This document shows, piece by piece, positions 35,349 through 44,297 of a DNA stretch of 64,000 nt. The stretch covers positions 1 through 64,000 of the forward strand of contig JAKAHC010000001.1 in assembly GCA_021815305.1 (NCBI GenBank), in the 5' to 3' direction. Positions within the stretch are counted from its first letter, which is position 1. Every line of letters begins with the position of its first letter. This DNA comes from Deltaproteobacteria bacterium. Lineage in GTDB: Bacteria; Desulfobacterota; Deferrimicrobia; Deferrimicrobiales; Deferrimicrobiaceae. Made by a program: the position numbers and the translations under genes. The notes under the pieces are model-generated. The model searched no databases. It was not told the DNA's origin and saw nothing but the letters and a program-made list of their open reading frames with translations.

Positions 35349-37319
35349 CTATCTCCCGGAGAACCGGAACGGATCCGCGGAGGGGGCGAGCCTCGCCTCG
35401 TCCTGCGCGGTGGCGCCGGACACTATGAGACGCCGGTACGTCCCGAGGGCCCACGTGGGGAAATATTGCCGGTAGCCATGGTACCGGAGGTAAAAGACCC
35501 TCGGGAAACCGGTCCCCGTGAACTGCGGTTCGTCCCACCCTCCCTTGTCGTCCTGCATCCGGACGAGGTGGAGGATGCCGCGCGCAACCTCGGGGCTTTC
35601 CGCCTCGCCGGCCGCCATGAGTCCCAGCAGCGCCCACGCGGTCTGTGACGCCGTGCTTTCCCCCGACCCGGCCAGGGACGGGTCCTCGTAGGACCGGCAC
35701 GACTCCCCCCAGCCGCCGTCGGGGTTCTGCCGCGACTTGAGCCAGCCGACGGCCCGGCGGATGTGGGCCTGGGACATGTCCTCCCCCACCTGGCGGAACG
35801 CAGCGAGGACGGACCACGTCCCGTAGAGGTAATTCACTCCCCAGCGGCCGAACCACGCCCCGCACTCCTCCTGCTCGCGGCGCAGGAACGCCAGGGCGCG
35901 CGCGACGGGGCGATCGGATTTCCGGTACCCGAGCATCCCCAGCATCTCGACGGCCCGCCCGGTCACGTCTGCCGTGCTCGGATCGAGGAGCGCGCCATGG
36001 TCGGCGAAGGGAATCTCGTTGAGATAGAGCCTGTTGTTGTCGACGTCGAACGCCCCCCAGCCGCCGTCGGACCCCTGCATGCCGAGAACCCAGCGCACGG
36101 CCCGGGACAACGCTTCCCTGCGCTCTTCCTCCCCGAGAACGCCCGCCCGGAACAGCGCGATGAGGACCTTCGCCGTGTCGTCCACGTCGGGATACATGTC
36201 GTTCTCGAACTGGAAGGCCCATCCCCCCGGGGTGAGATCCGGGGCACGGTCCGCCCAGTCGCCCCGGACCGTGATCTGGCGGCCGAAGAGCCATCCCACC
36301 GCCGACCGCACGGCATCGTTCTCCCGGGGGACGCCCGCTTCGATCAGCGACGTAAGGCTGATGGCCGTGTCCCATACGGGCGAAACGCACGGTTGGCAAA
36401 AACTCTCGTCGCCCCGCGTGACGAGGAGGTCGTCCAGGGCCCGCAACCCCCGGACCATGTCGGGATGATCGTCCGCGTACCCGAGGACTTTCAGGGCCAT
36501 GACCGCGTTGGCCATGGCCGGGAAGATGGCTCCGAGCCCCCCCTCGCCCTGCATCCGCTCGAGGGTCCAGCGTTCGGCGAGACGAACCGCTTTTCGCCGG
36601 ACGGTCAGGGGGACCCACCCGTCGGCCTGCTTCAGCCCCCGGTCCAGCAGGAGAAAAAGGTCTTTCCGGATCCGTCCCGGCGTGAACCGGCCCACCTCGC
36701 GGATCCGGTCCTGCGGCAAGGAGAAAAGCTCCTCCACGCCCTTCCCCGCTTCCAGGGCGCACACCGGCCGCGCCGCGTAAAGGATGAGCAGGGGGGCGAT
36801 CACGGTGCGGGACCAGTAGGAAACCTTCTGCAGGTGGAAGAAGAACCACCGCGGCAGGAGCATGATCTCCACCGGCATGGCGGGTGCCGTCCGCCAGGGG
36901 ATCTGGCCGAACAGGGCCAGGGAGATGCGGGTGAAGACGTTCACCCGGGACGCCCCTCCCATGGAGAGAACGAGTTCCCGCGCCCTGGCCATGTGGGGAG
37001 CGCCCGGAGGATCCCCGCAAAGCTTGAGGGCGAAGTACGCCTTGACGGTCACGCTGATGTCGGGGGGGCCGCCCGCGTAAAGGGGCCATCCCCCGTCGGG
37101 CCTCTGCCTGCGGCGCAGGTAGCGCGCCAGCCGGTCCGCAAGGTCCGGATCGATCGCACGTCCCAGGAAGCGTTGGAGAAGGATGTACTCGGAGGGTATG
37201 GTCGCGTCCGCCTCCACGGCGAAGGCCCAGTATCCCCGGGAGTCCTGCAGGGAGAGAAGCCGTTCCCTCCCCTTCCGGGCCGTCTCCTCGATCTGTTCCT
37301 GGGTCGCCGTTTCGGTCAT
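35349..37319 (-). CDS. shc: Squalene-hopene cyclase
   Basis: 656-residue class II triterpene cyclase (also called hpnF) that folds squalene into hopene/hopanol at the inner membrane. The proton-donating DxDD motif is DVDD at 378-381. Several QW repeats are visible (for example DGGWPLY, DGGWGAF, DGGWGES, KGGWDEP). The start at ATG 37319 gives the usual N-terminus (IEETARKGRERLLSLQ...GYW); a 13-residue extension to 37358 is possible but has no better ribosome site. It diverges from hpnA across a 116-bp gap. Confidence 0.95.
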   Translation of the reverse strand: MTETATQEQIEETARKGRERLLSLQDSRGYWAFAVEADATIPSEYILLQRFLGRAIDPDLADRLARYLRRRQRPDGGWPLYAGGPPDISVTVKAYFALKLCGDPPGAPHMARARELVLSMGGASRVNVFTRISLALFGQIPWRTAPAMPVEIMLLPRWFFFHLQKVSYWSRTVIAPLLILYAARPVCALEAGKGVEELFSLPQDRIREVGRFTPGRIRKDLFLLLDRGLKQADGWVPLTVRRKAVRLAERWTLERMQGEGGLGAIFPAMANAVMALKVLGYADDHPDMVRGLRALDDLLVTRGDESFCQPCVSPVWDTAISLTSLIEAGVPRENDAVRSAVGWLFGRQITVRGDWADRAPDLTPGGWAFQFENDMYPDVDDTAKVLIALFRAGVLGEEERREALSRAVRWVLGMQGSDGGWGAFDVDNNRLYLNEIPFADHGALLDPSTADVTGRAVEMLGMLGYRKSDRPVARALAFLRREQEECGAWFGRWGVNYLYGTWSVLAAFRQVGEDMSQAHIRRAVGWLKSRQNPDGGWGESCRSYEDPSLAGSGESTASQTAWALLGLMAAGEAESPEVARGILHLVRMQDDKGGWDEPQFTGTGFPRVFYLRYHGYRQYFPTWALGTYRRLIVSGATAQDEARLAPSADPFRFSGR

Positions 37320-37435
37320 CGGTCGGAAGCCGTGGCGCAACGAAACGTTCCGGCGCACGGCGTCGCATATGTTGTATTGTAGAATCTCCCGCAGTAAAGG
37401 ACCATTCCAATGATCCGGCTCGGCGCAGGGGAAGG

Positions 37436-38428
37436 ATGAAGACGCTGGTCACGGGAGGCACGGGGTTCGTCGGCGCGGCGGTGGTCCGCAAACTCGTCGC
37501 TGCCGGGCGCAAGGTGCGCGCCCTGGTCCGCCCGGGCAGCGATCTCCGGAACCTTTCCGGCCTTACCGTGGAGGTCGCCAGGGGGGACCTGCTGGACCCG
37601 GTTTCCCTGGAGCTCGCCGTCAAGGGGTGCGATGCCCTGTTCCACGTGGCGGCGGATTACCGCCTCTATGTCCCGAACCCGGACGCGATGTACCGGACGA
37701 ACGTCGAGGGGACCCGCGTCCTCCTGTCGGCCGCCCTCGCGGCGGGCGTTCGGCGGATCGTCTACACGAGCAGCGTGGCCACCCTGGGGCACACCCCCGA
37801 CGGGAGCCCGGCCGACGAGGAGTCCCCCTCGGGGCTCGACGACATGATCGGCCCCTACAAGCGGTCGAAGTACCTGGCCGAGGAAGTGGTGCGGGAACTC
37901 GTGCGGAAGGAGGGGCTGCCCGCGGTCATCGTGAACCCGTCCACACCGGTGGGTCCCGGGGACGTGAAACCCACGCCCACGGGAAGGATGATCGCCGACG
38001 CCGTCATGGGCCGCATCCCGGCCTACGTGGACACGGGGCTCAACATCGTCCACGTGGACGACGTGGCCGAAGGGCACATCCTCGCCTTCGAGCGGGGACG
38101 AACGGGGGAGCGGTACATCCTGGGAGGAACGGACATGGCCCTCCGCGAGATCCTGGAAGCGATCGCCGCGCTCTCGGGGGGACACCCTCCCCGCCTGCGC
38201 CTTCCGCACGGCCTGGTTCTTTCCGCGGCGTACCTCATGGAAGGATGGGCCAGGGCCTTCGGAGGGGCCGAGCCCCGGGCGACGGTGGACAGCGTGCGCA
38301 TGTCGAAACGGCGCATGTTCTACTCGTCGGGGAAGGCGATGCGCGAACTGGGGTATGCGCCGCGTCCCGCGCAGGAGGCCCTTCGGGACGCCGTGGCGTG
38401 GTTCCGGGGGAACGGGTGCGGCGGGTAG
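37436..38428 (+). CDS. hpnA: Hopanoid-associated sugar epimerase HpnA
   Basis: 330-residue extended short-chain dehydrogenase/epimerase. The NAD-binding GGTGFVG is at 7-13, a YxxxK active site lies in PYKRSKYLAE, and the NVEGT and VNPSTPVGP motifs are typical. HpnA is widespread in hopanoid clusters; its exact reaction is not settled, though a role in head-group sugar metabolism is supposed. A GGGGAAGG Shine-Dalgarno precedes the ATG. It opens the hpnA-OMP-hpnI-hpnJ-hpnK-hpnL operon. Confidence 0.93.
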   Translation: MKTLVTGGTGFVGAAVVRKLVAAGRKVRALVRPGSDLRNLSGLTVEVARGDLLDPVSLELAVKGCDALFHVAADYRLYVPNPDAMYRTNVEGTRVLLSAALAAGVRRIVYTSSVATLGHTPDGSPADEESPSGLDDMIGPYKRSKYLAEEVVRELVRKEGLPAVIVNPSTPVGPGDVKPTPTGRMIADAVMGRIPAYVDTGLNIVHVDDVAEGHILAFERGRTGERYILGGTDMALREILEAIAALSGGHPPRLRLPHGLVLSAAYLMEGWARAFGGAEPRATVDSVRMSKRRMFYSSGKAMRELGYAPRPAQEALRDAVAWFRGNGCGG

Positions 38429-39756
38429 GCGAAGCTTCCGGGGAAGCCGCGCCTCCGTGCGCGGGGGGCAGGGTCCGGGGCAGGGTCCGGGGCGGTATCC
38501 GGCCCACGGTTTTTCGCGGCGTGCCCTGCGCGTTCCTCGCAGTCTGGTTCCTTCTGTTGCCGGCGTGCACGAGCCGGATCGCCAAGAAGGACCTCCCGTA
38601 CCCGCTGACCAACGGGAACTTCGGGGACCGCGTGAAAGTGGTCACGATCCCTCTTCCCGCGATCGCGGCGACGCCGAACGAAGGGATCACCTACGGGGGG
38701 CTCACCCCGTTCCTCCTCCACAACAGGAAGGACGAGGTCGACACGCTGGTCGCTCCCCAGCTCTATTACAACGCGAACTTCGGGGTGACCGGGACGTTCT
38801 TCGGATCCTTCTACCTCTCTCCGGAGCGCAACTGGGAGATCAACCTGTCCCGGTCCGCGAAAGTGAACGAGGATTACGAGCTGAAGATCCGGGACAAGAC
38901 CCTGCTCGGCAAAAAGATCGAGATCCGCGCCTTCCTGTACGGGTTCACCGACGGCTCCGCGCGGTTTTTCGGGTTCCAGTCCCGGAGTCCGAGCGGAAAC
39001 GAAACCAACTACGGGGACCGGGAGGCCGGGGTCACCCTCTCCGTGGGCTACGACGTATCGGAACATGTCCAGTTCGTGGTGAACGAGAGGTACCGGCACG
39101 TGGACATCGTTCCGGGGGCGGTCACCTCGCTCCCCTTCCTGCGCGACCGGTTCACGGCGGCGGAGGTCCCCGGCATCGACGGGTTCACCACCCACGCCCA
39201 GGGGCTCGCCCTGGTTTACAGCACGGTGGACTCCAGGGAGTTCCCGACCCGGGGGCTTTACGCCCGCGCCTCCGTGGAGACGAGTCAGCGGATTCTGGGC
39301 AGCTCCGCCAATTTCCAGCACTACGACATCGAGGCGAAGGGGTACTTCCCTGCGCGGGAGGACCGGTTCATCACCATCGCCCGCGCCGCATACAACCAGA
39401 CCCTCGGGAACGGGGTCCCCTTCCTGGAACGCAGCATCCTCGGCGGGGAGAACACCCTCCGGGGGTACGGGCGCGGCCGGTTCATCGACAGCAGCTACCT
39501 CCTTCTCAACGTCGAGGAGCGGATCCGCCTCTTCCGGTGGAAGGTCTTCAACGTGAACGCCGACTGGGAGGTGGTCCCGTTTCTCGACATCGGTTCCGTG
39601 ATGAAAGCCCTGGACCGGATCGACCGCCACTCCTTCGAGTACAACCCCGGAATCGGCTTCCGGGCCACGGTGCGTCCCAACATCGTAGGCCGGATCGACA
39701 TCGGCTGGGGGAAGGAAGGCCCCGCCGTCTTCGTCGGTCTCGGATACCCTTTCTGA
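38416..39756 (+). CDS. BamA/TamA-like outer-membrane beta-barrel in hopanoid operon
   Basis: Up to 446 residues. The C-terminal 330 residues read as an Omp85/surface-antigen barrel: alternating beta strands, GGENTLRGYGRGRF near the family xRGY motif, and a terminal Phe (GLGYPF) for BAM recognition. No POTRA domains are seen. A hydrophobic stretch ending in LLPAC suggests a lipoprotein-type signal. The start is uncertain: GTG 38416 overlaps the hpnA stop by 13 bp, and GTG 38521 would give a short signal without a basic n-region. A small repeat (CAGGGTCCGGGG twice) lies between these. Position inside the hopanoid operon suggests a role in outer-membrane hopanoid placement, which is inference. 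Confidence 0.78.
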   Translation: MRRVGEASGEAAPPCAGGRVRGRVRGGIRPTVFRGVPCAFLAVWFLLLPACTSRIAKKDLPYPLTNGNFGDRVKVVTIPLPAIAATPNEGITYGGLTPFLLHNRKDEVDTLVAPQLYYNANFGVTGTFFGSFYLSPERNWEINLSRSAKVNEDYELKIRDKTLLGKKIEIRAFLYGFTDGSARFFGFQSRSPSGNETNYGDREAGVTLSVGYDVSEHVQFVVNERYRHVDIVPGAVTSLPFLRDRFTAAEVPGIDGFTTHAQGLALVYSTVDSREFPTRGLYARASVETSQRILGSSANFQHYDIEAKGYFPAREDRFITIARAAYNQTLGNGVPFLERSILGGENTLRGYGRGRFIDSSYLLLNVEERIRLFRWKVFNVNADWEVVPFLDIGSVMKALDRIDRHSFEYNPGIGFRATVRPNIVGRIDIGWGKEGPAVFVGLGYPF

Positions 39757-39770
39757 CGGGGATCGCGCAC

Positions 39771-40940
39771 GTGTTCGCGGCCCTTTTCTCGCTCCTCCGG
39801 GCTCTCCTCCTGGCCGCCACCCTTGGAGGGATCGCCTATCTCGTTGCCGCGGTCGTCTCCGTTGCCGCGTTCGCCAGGCGCAGGCCGCCGCCCTCTCCCG
39901 TGCGATTCCCGCCGGTTACGGTCCTCAAACCGGTCTGCGGGCTCGACCCCGGGCTCCGGGAAAACCTGCGTTCCTTCTGTGCGCAGGACTACCCCTTGTA
40001 CCAGGTGATCTTCGGAGTCCGCGACGCGGACGATCCCGCCGTCCCCGTGATCCGGGAGGTGCTCCGGGAATTCCCTTCCCTGGATGCGGACCTGGTGATC
40101 GACGACCGGGTGATCGGGAAGAACCTGAAGGTCTCCAACCTGTTCAACATGATGCCCCGCGCGCGTCACGATCTTCTCGTCATCGCGGACAGCGACATGC
40201 GGGTCGGCGACGATTACCTGAGCGCCGTGGCGGCTCCCTTCGAGGATCCCGCGGTCGGGGCGGTCACATGCATCTACAGCGGGACGCCCGGCCCGGGACT
40301 CCCCTCTGCTCTCGGCGCCATGTACATCAACGAATGGTTCCTCCCGTCGGTCCTGGTCGCCGTCTCTTTCCGGAAACTCCGGTTCTGTTTCGGGGCGACG
40401 ATGGCGGTCCGCCGGGAGGCGCTCGCGGCGATCGGGGGCATGGAAACGCTGGCCCCGTACCTCGCGGACGACTACATGCTGGGAAACCGGGTCAGCGAGT
40501 GCGGCTACAAGGTTTCCCTGGCGCCCTACGTGGTCGAGGGGATCGTCTGCGAACCGGGGTTCCGGTCCCTGCTGGTCCACGAATTGCGCTGGGCGCGAAC
40601 GATCCGAGCCTGCCGACCGGCGGGGTATGCCTTCTCGGTTCTCGGAAACGGGGCGGTCTCCGTCTCCGCCCTTCACCTGCTGGCGTCCGGGTTCGGAACC
40701 GCCGGCATGGCCCTTTTCGGCGCGTCGATCGGACTTCGCGCCCTGCTCCACGTCGCCGTTACGGCCGTCGTCCGCGGTCCCGCCCCGTCCGGGGCCTGGA
40801 GGATCCCGCTGCGCGATGCGCTCTGCCTTGCGATCTGGGCGGCGGGTTTCCTCGGGCGGGGTGTAGAATGGAGAGGGAAAACCTTTTCCGTCCGTCCGGA
40901 CGGACACCTTGGCGCGGACCGGGACGGAGGAACGCCATAA
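39771..40940 (+). CDS. hpnI: Hopanoid glycosyltransferase HpnI
   Basis: 389-residue family 21-like (ceramide-glucosyltransferase-type) enzyme. There is an N-terminal TM helix (about 7-33), VTVLKPVCGLDPGL, an IADSDM acidic motif, a YLADDYMLG motif and a C-terminal ELRWART of the (Q/R)xxRW type, then C-terminal TM helices. HpnI adds N-acetylglucosamine to bacteriohopanetetrol on the way to the cyclitol ether; HpnK and HpnJ act next. The start is the GTG at 39771, 14 bp after the barrel-protein stop. Confidence 0.93.
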   Translation: MFAALFSLLRALLLAATLGGIAYLVAAVVSVAAFARRRPPPSPVRFPPVTVLKPVCGLDPGLRENLRSFCAQDYPLYQVIFGVRDADDPAVPVIREVLREFPSLDADLVIDDRVIGKNLKVSNLFNMMPRARHDLLVIADSDMRVGDDYLSAVAAPFEDPAVGAVTCIYSGTPGPGLPSALGAMYINEWFLPSVLVAVSFRKLRFCFGATMAVRREALAAIGGMETLAPYLADDYMLGNRVSECGYKVSLAPYVVEGIVCEPGFRSLLVHELRWARTIRACRPAGYAFSVLGNGAVSVSALHLLASGFGTAGMALFGASIGLRALLHVAVTAVVRGPAPSGAWRIPLRDALCLAIWAAGFLGRGVEWRGKTFSVRPDGHLGADRDGGTP

Positions 40941-42358
40941 GAACCCTCTTTCTCAACCCCCCCTCGTTCGAAGGATTCGACGGGGGCGCGGGGGCGCGAT
41001 ACCAGGCGCGGAGGGAGATCCGCTCCTTCTGGTACCCCACCTGGCTGGCCCTTCCCGCCGCCATGGTCCCCGACAGCCGTCTCGTCGACGCTCCCGCCCG
41101 GGGGATGACGCTCGAGGACATCCTGCCGCTGGCCGCCGACTTCGGACTTGCCGTCCTGCACACAAGCACCCCTTCGTTCCCCTCCGACGTCCGGGTCGCC
41201 GAGGCGCTCAAGGAGGCCAACCCGCGCCTGATCATCGGCTTCGTGGGGGCCCACGTCGCCGTGTCCCCGGAACCGTCGCTCCTCGCCTCCCCTGCGATCG
41301 ACTTCGTGGCGGGCAACGAGTTCGAATGCACCCTGCGGGAGGTCGCCGCGGGAGAGCCTTTCGGGAAGATCGCCGGGCTGAGCTACAAGTCGGACGGGAG
41401 AGTCGTTCGCAACCCTCCCCGCGCCCCGATCGAGGACATGGATTCCCTCCCCCACGTCGTCGACGTCTACCGCCGAGATCTCCGGGTCGAGGATTACTTC
41501 ATCGGTTACCTGCTCCACCCGTACGTGTCCCTCTACACGGGTCGCGGGTGCCGCTCCCGCTGCACCTTCTGCCTGTGGCCGCAGACGATCGGCGGGCACC
41601 GCTACCGCACGCGGAGTCCGGAAAACGTCGCAGAGGAGATCGGGAAAGCCATGCGCTATTTCCCGCAGGTGAAAGAGATCTTCTTCGACGACGACACCTT
41701 CACCGACGACCGGCCGCGCGCCGAGGCGATCGCGAGACTTCTGGGGAAGATGGGGGTGACCTGGTCCTGCAGCGCCAAGGCGAACGTACCGCGCGAGACT
41801 CTCCGCGTGATGCGGGAGAACGGGTTGCGCCTCCTCCTCGTCGGGTACGAGTCGGGTTGCCAGGAGATCCTCGACAACATCCGGAAGGGAACCCGGGTCG
41901 ACGAGGCCCGGCGGTTCACGAGGGATTGCCACGACCTCGGCATCGCCATCCATGGGACCTTCATCATCGGCCTGCCGGGGGAAACCCCGGGGACGATCGA
42001 CCGCACCATACGGTTCGCGCAGGAGGTCGATCCGCATACCCTCCAGGTCTCTCTGGCGGCCGCCTACCCGGGCACGGAGCTGTACCGCCAGGCGGCGGAG
42101 CGCGGATGGCTGGTCGAGGAGGGACGGCGCATGGTGGCCGAGGACGGCGTGCAGGTGAGCTCCCTGTCCTATCCCGATCTTCCGAAGGAGGAGATGTTCC
42201 GTGCCGTGGAGACGTTCTACAGGCGCTTCTACTTCCGGCCGCGGAAGATCTTGGAGTTCGTCTCCGAGATGGCCGCAAGTCCCCGGATGCTCCGCCGGAG
42301 GTTGAGGGAGGGGATGGAGTTCTTCCGGTTCCTCTCGGAGCGGGAGAACAAGGCCTGA
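40937..42358 (+). CDS. hpnJ: Hopanoid radical-SAM protein HpnJ
   Basis: 473-residue B12-binding-type radical-SAM enzyme that contracts the glucosamine ring to form the cyclitol ether head group of bacteriohopanetetrol. The cluster motif CxxxCxxC is Cys205, Cys209, Cys212 in GCRSRCTFC. The family N-terminus (RTLFLNPPSFEGFDGGAG) places initiation at codon ATA 40937, which overlaps the hpnI stop as ATAA and has GGAGGAA at ideal distance. The nearest conventional start (ATG 40868) would overlap hpnI by 73 bp and add an unrelated 23-residue leader. Either a true ATA start or a sequence error is possible. Confidence 0.92.
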   Translation: MRTLFLNPPSFEGFDGGAGARYQARREIRSFWYPTWLALPAAMVPDSRLVDAPARGMTLEDILPLAADFGLAVLHTSTPSFPSDVRVAEALKEANPRLIIGFVGAHVAVSPEPSLLASPAIDFVAGNEFECTLREVAAGEPFGKIAGLSYKSDGRVVRNPPRAPIEDMDSLPHVVDVYRRDLRVEDYFIGYLLHPYVSLYTGRGCRSRCTFCLWPQTIGGHRYRTRSPENVAEEIGKAMRYFPQVKEIFFDDDTFTDDRPRAEAIARLLGKMGVTWSCSAKANVPRETLRVMRENGLRLLLVGYESGCQEILDNIRKGTRVDEARRFTRDCHDLGIAIHGTFIIGLPGETPGTIDRTIRFAQEVDPHTLQVSLAAAYPGTELYRQAAERGWLVEEGRRMVAEDGVQVSSLSYPDLPKEEMFRAVETFYRRFYFRPRKILEFVSEMAASPRMLRRRLREGMEFFRFLSERENKA

Positions 42359-43221
42359 AAGCGATCATCGTCACGGGGGACGATTTCGGGCTCTCCGTCC
42401 CCGTCAACGAGGCCGTCGAGGAAGCCCACCTGCGGGGAATCCTCGGCGCCGCGAGCCTCATGGTCGGCGGCAAGGCCGCCGCGGACGCCGTCCGGCGCGC
42501 CAGGGCGATGCCGTCGCTGAATGTGGGGCTCCACGTGGCGGTGACGCGGGGATGTCCCGTGCTCCCCGCGCGGGAGATACCCGCCCTCGTCGACCGCGGG
42601 GGCCTGCTCCGGTCAGGCCTTGGGGGCGCGGGGGTGCGATTCTTCCTCCGGCCGGGAGTCCGGCGTCAGCTCGAGGCGGAGATCCGGGCGCAGTTCGAGG
42701 CGTTCCGCGGGACCGGTCTGCGCCTCGACCACGTGAACGTCCACAACCACATGCACCTCCACCCGACGGTCCTCGGGCTGCTCCTCCGCGTGGCGCGGGA
42801 ACACGGGCCTGTGCCGGTCCGCCTCCCGCGCGAGCCGTTCCTCCCCTCGTGGCGCGCGGCGGGAGAGGGCATGGGAAGGCGGCTCCTTTCCTCCCTGTTC
42901 CTCCTCCCCTGGGCAGGCCTCGTGCGGGCTCGCCTGCGTCGAAACGGCATCCCGTGCAACGACCACCTCTTCGGGATGCACGACACCGGGAAAATGGAGG
43001 AGAAGCTCGTGATGCGCCTTCTGGCCCTCCTGCCGCCGGGCATTTCGGAACTCCACTTCCACCCCGCGAAAACCCGGGGGTCGGACCCGGATCCGCCCGC
43101 CCCGGGATTCGAGGCCGAGCGCGATCTTTCCGCACTGACGAGCCCGGCGGTCGCGGCGGCGCTTTGCCGCCTCGGGATCCGGCGCGTCGGCTTCGGCGAT
43201 CTCGCCGGCGGGAACCGATGA
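42355..43221 (+). CDS. hpnK: Hopanoid deacetylase HpnK (YdjC-like)
   Basis: 288-residue YdjC-fold carbohydrate deacetylase. Metal-binding motifs are TGDDFGLS at 7-14 and the histidine-rich VHNHMHLHP near 127-135. HpnK removes the acetyl group from the N-acetylglucosaminyl hopanoid made by HpnI. The predicted start is CTG at 42355, overlapping the hpnJ TGA as CTGA; family alignment (KAIIVTGDDFG) allows no other start nearby. It overlaps hpnL at its 3' end as ATGA. The head-group pathway genes therefore form a chain of overlaps. Confidence 0.92.
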   Translation: MKAIIVTGDDFGLSVPVNEAVEEAHLRGILGAASLMVGGKAAADAVRRARAMPSLNVGLHVAVTRGCPVLPAREIPALVDRGGLLRSGLGGAGVRFFLRPGVRRQLEAEIRAQFEAFRGTGLRLDHVNVHNHMHLHPTVLGLLLRVAREHGPVPVRLPREPFLPSWRAAGEGMGRRLLSSLFLLPWAGLVRARLRRNGIPCNDHLFGMHDTGKMEEKLVMRLLALLPPGISELHFHPAKTRGSDPDPPAPGFEAERDLSALTSPAVAAALCRLGIRRVGFGDLAGGNR

Positions 43222-44297
43222 AGCGAACTGCGGCCCTCCTGGGGTTCGCGGGGATGGCGCTGGCCATCGCGCTGGTGGCCTCCCAGGGAATCGGGGAGGT
43301 CTGGTCCGCCCTGGCGGGGGCAGGTTGGGGGCTGCTTGCCGTGTGCGCGTTCTACCCGGCCGCGCTGCTGATGGACACGGAATGCTGGCGCCTCCTCTTC
43401 CCGGCGGAACATCGGCCGGACTTTTCCGCGTTGGTCCTGCCGCGATGGATCTGCGACGCGGTCAACGGCCTGCTCCCGGTGGCCCATGTCGGCGGCGAGT
43501 TTGTCCGTGCCCGCCTGGTCGCCCATCGCGGCATCCCTGGCGCGTACGCCGGCGCCGGGGTGGTGGCGGACATCACCGCGGGCATTCTCACCGAGATTCT
43601 CTTCACCTTCGCCGGGATCGCGCTGCTCGTCCGGCGGGGCGGGGGGGGCGGAACCGTGACCGCCGCCGCGGTGGGCGCGCTCCTTTTCTGCGCCATCGTG
43701 GCGCTCTTCCTGGTCGCGCAGAGGAGCGGGATGTTCCTCCGCCTGGCCCGCCTGCTGGAGCGGCTGGTCCAGGTGGGCGACTGGGAGAACGTCATGGGGA
43801 GCGCGCGGGCGCTGGACGCCGCCGTGATGGAAACCTACGGGAGGAGGCGGGAATTCCTCGCGGCGTGCCTTTGGCGCATGGGAGGGTGGCTCGCCGGCAC
43901 GCTGGAAGTCTGGCTGGCGCTCTTTTTCCTGGGGAGGCCCGTCGGGATCGGCGAGGCCGTCATGCTGGAGAGCCTGGGGCAGGCCCTTCGCCACGCGGCG
44001 TTCATGGTCCCCGGGGCGCTGGGGGTTCAGGAGGGAGGATTCATCCTCCTGGGATCCTTCGTCGGCATCGCGCCGGAAACCGGCCTGGCCCTGTCGCTCA
44101 TGAAGCGGATCCGGGAGCTTCTCGTCGGGCTTCCCGCCCTTCTGCTCTGGCAGATCGCCGAGGGGCGCCGCTTCTTCCGCGCCCGTCCGCAGTCCCTTTC
44201 CGCGGATCCGGGGACCGCAGGAGAACCGCCCCCCCCCCTGCCCCGGGCGGGGGGCCGTCACCGTTTGAAGATTTCCCCCACGAAGCGGAAGAAGTAG
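43218..44297 (+). CDS. hpnL: Hopanoid-associated membrane protein HpnL
   Basis: 359-residue polytopic membrane protein of the lysylphosphatidylglycerol-synthase-TM (UPF0104) superfamily. About eight TM segments are visible, with HVGGEFVRARL and PGALGVQEGGF conserved motifs. HpnL has been linked to hopanoid transport or head-group handling; its mechanism is unknown. It is the last gene of the operon. Its 3' end overlaps the convergent pgsA gene by 40 bp, and the last 40 residues are a proline- and charge-rich tail probably outside the membrane fold. Confidence 0.9.
   Translation: MKRTAALLGFAGMALAIALVASQGIGEVWSALAGAGWGLLAVCAFYPAALLMDTECWRLLFPAEHRPDFSALVLPRWICDAVNGLLPVAHVGGEFVRARLVAHRGIPGAYAGAGVVADITAGILTEILFTFAGIALLVRRGGGGGTVTAAAVGALLFCAIVALFLVAQRSGMFLRLARLLERLVQVGDWENVMGSARALDAAVMETYGRRREFLAACLWRMGGWLAGTLEVWLALFFLGRPVGIGEAVMLESLGQALRHAAFMVPGALGVQEGGFILLGSFVGIAPETGLALSLMKRIRELLVGLPALLLWQIAEGRRFFRARPQSLSADPGTAGEPPPPLPRAGGRHRLKISPTKRKK

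Noticed and set aside
40868-40936. ATG 40868 as the start of hpnJ
   Set aside because: It would add 23 residues unlike the family N-terminus and overlap hpnI by 73 bp, whereas a GGAGGAA site is positioned for codon 40937.
42552-44297. Long frame that begins inside hpnK and runs into hpnL
   Set aside because: Only the part from 43218 matches HpnL; the upstream part is an out-of-frame reading of hpnK, rich in Arg, Pro and Gly.
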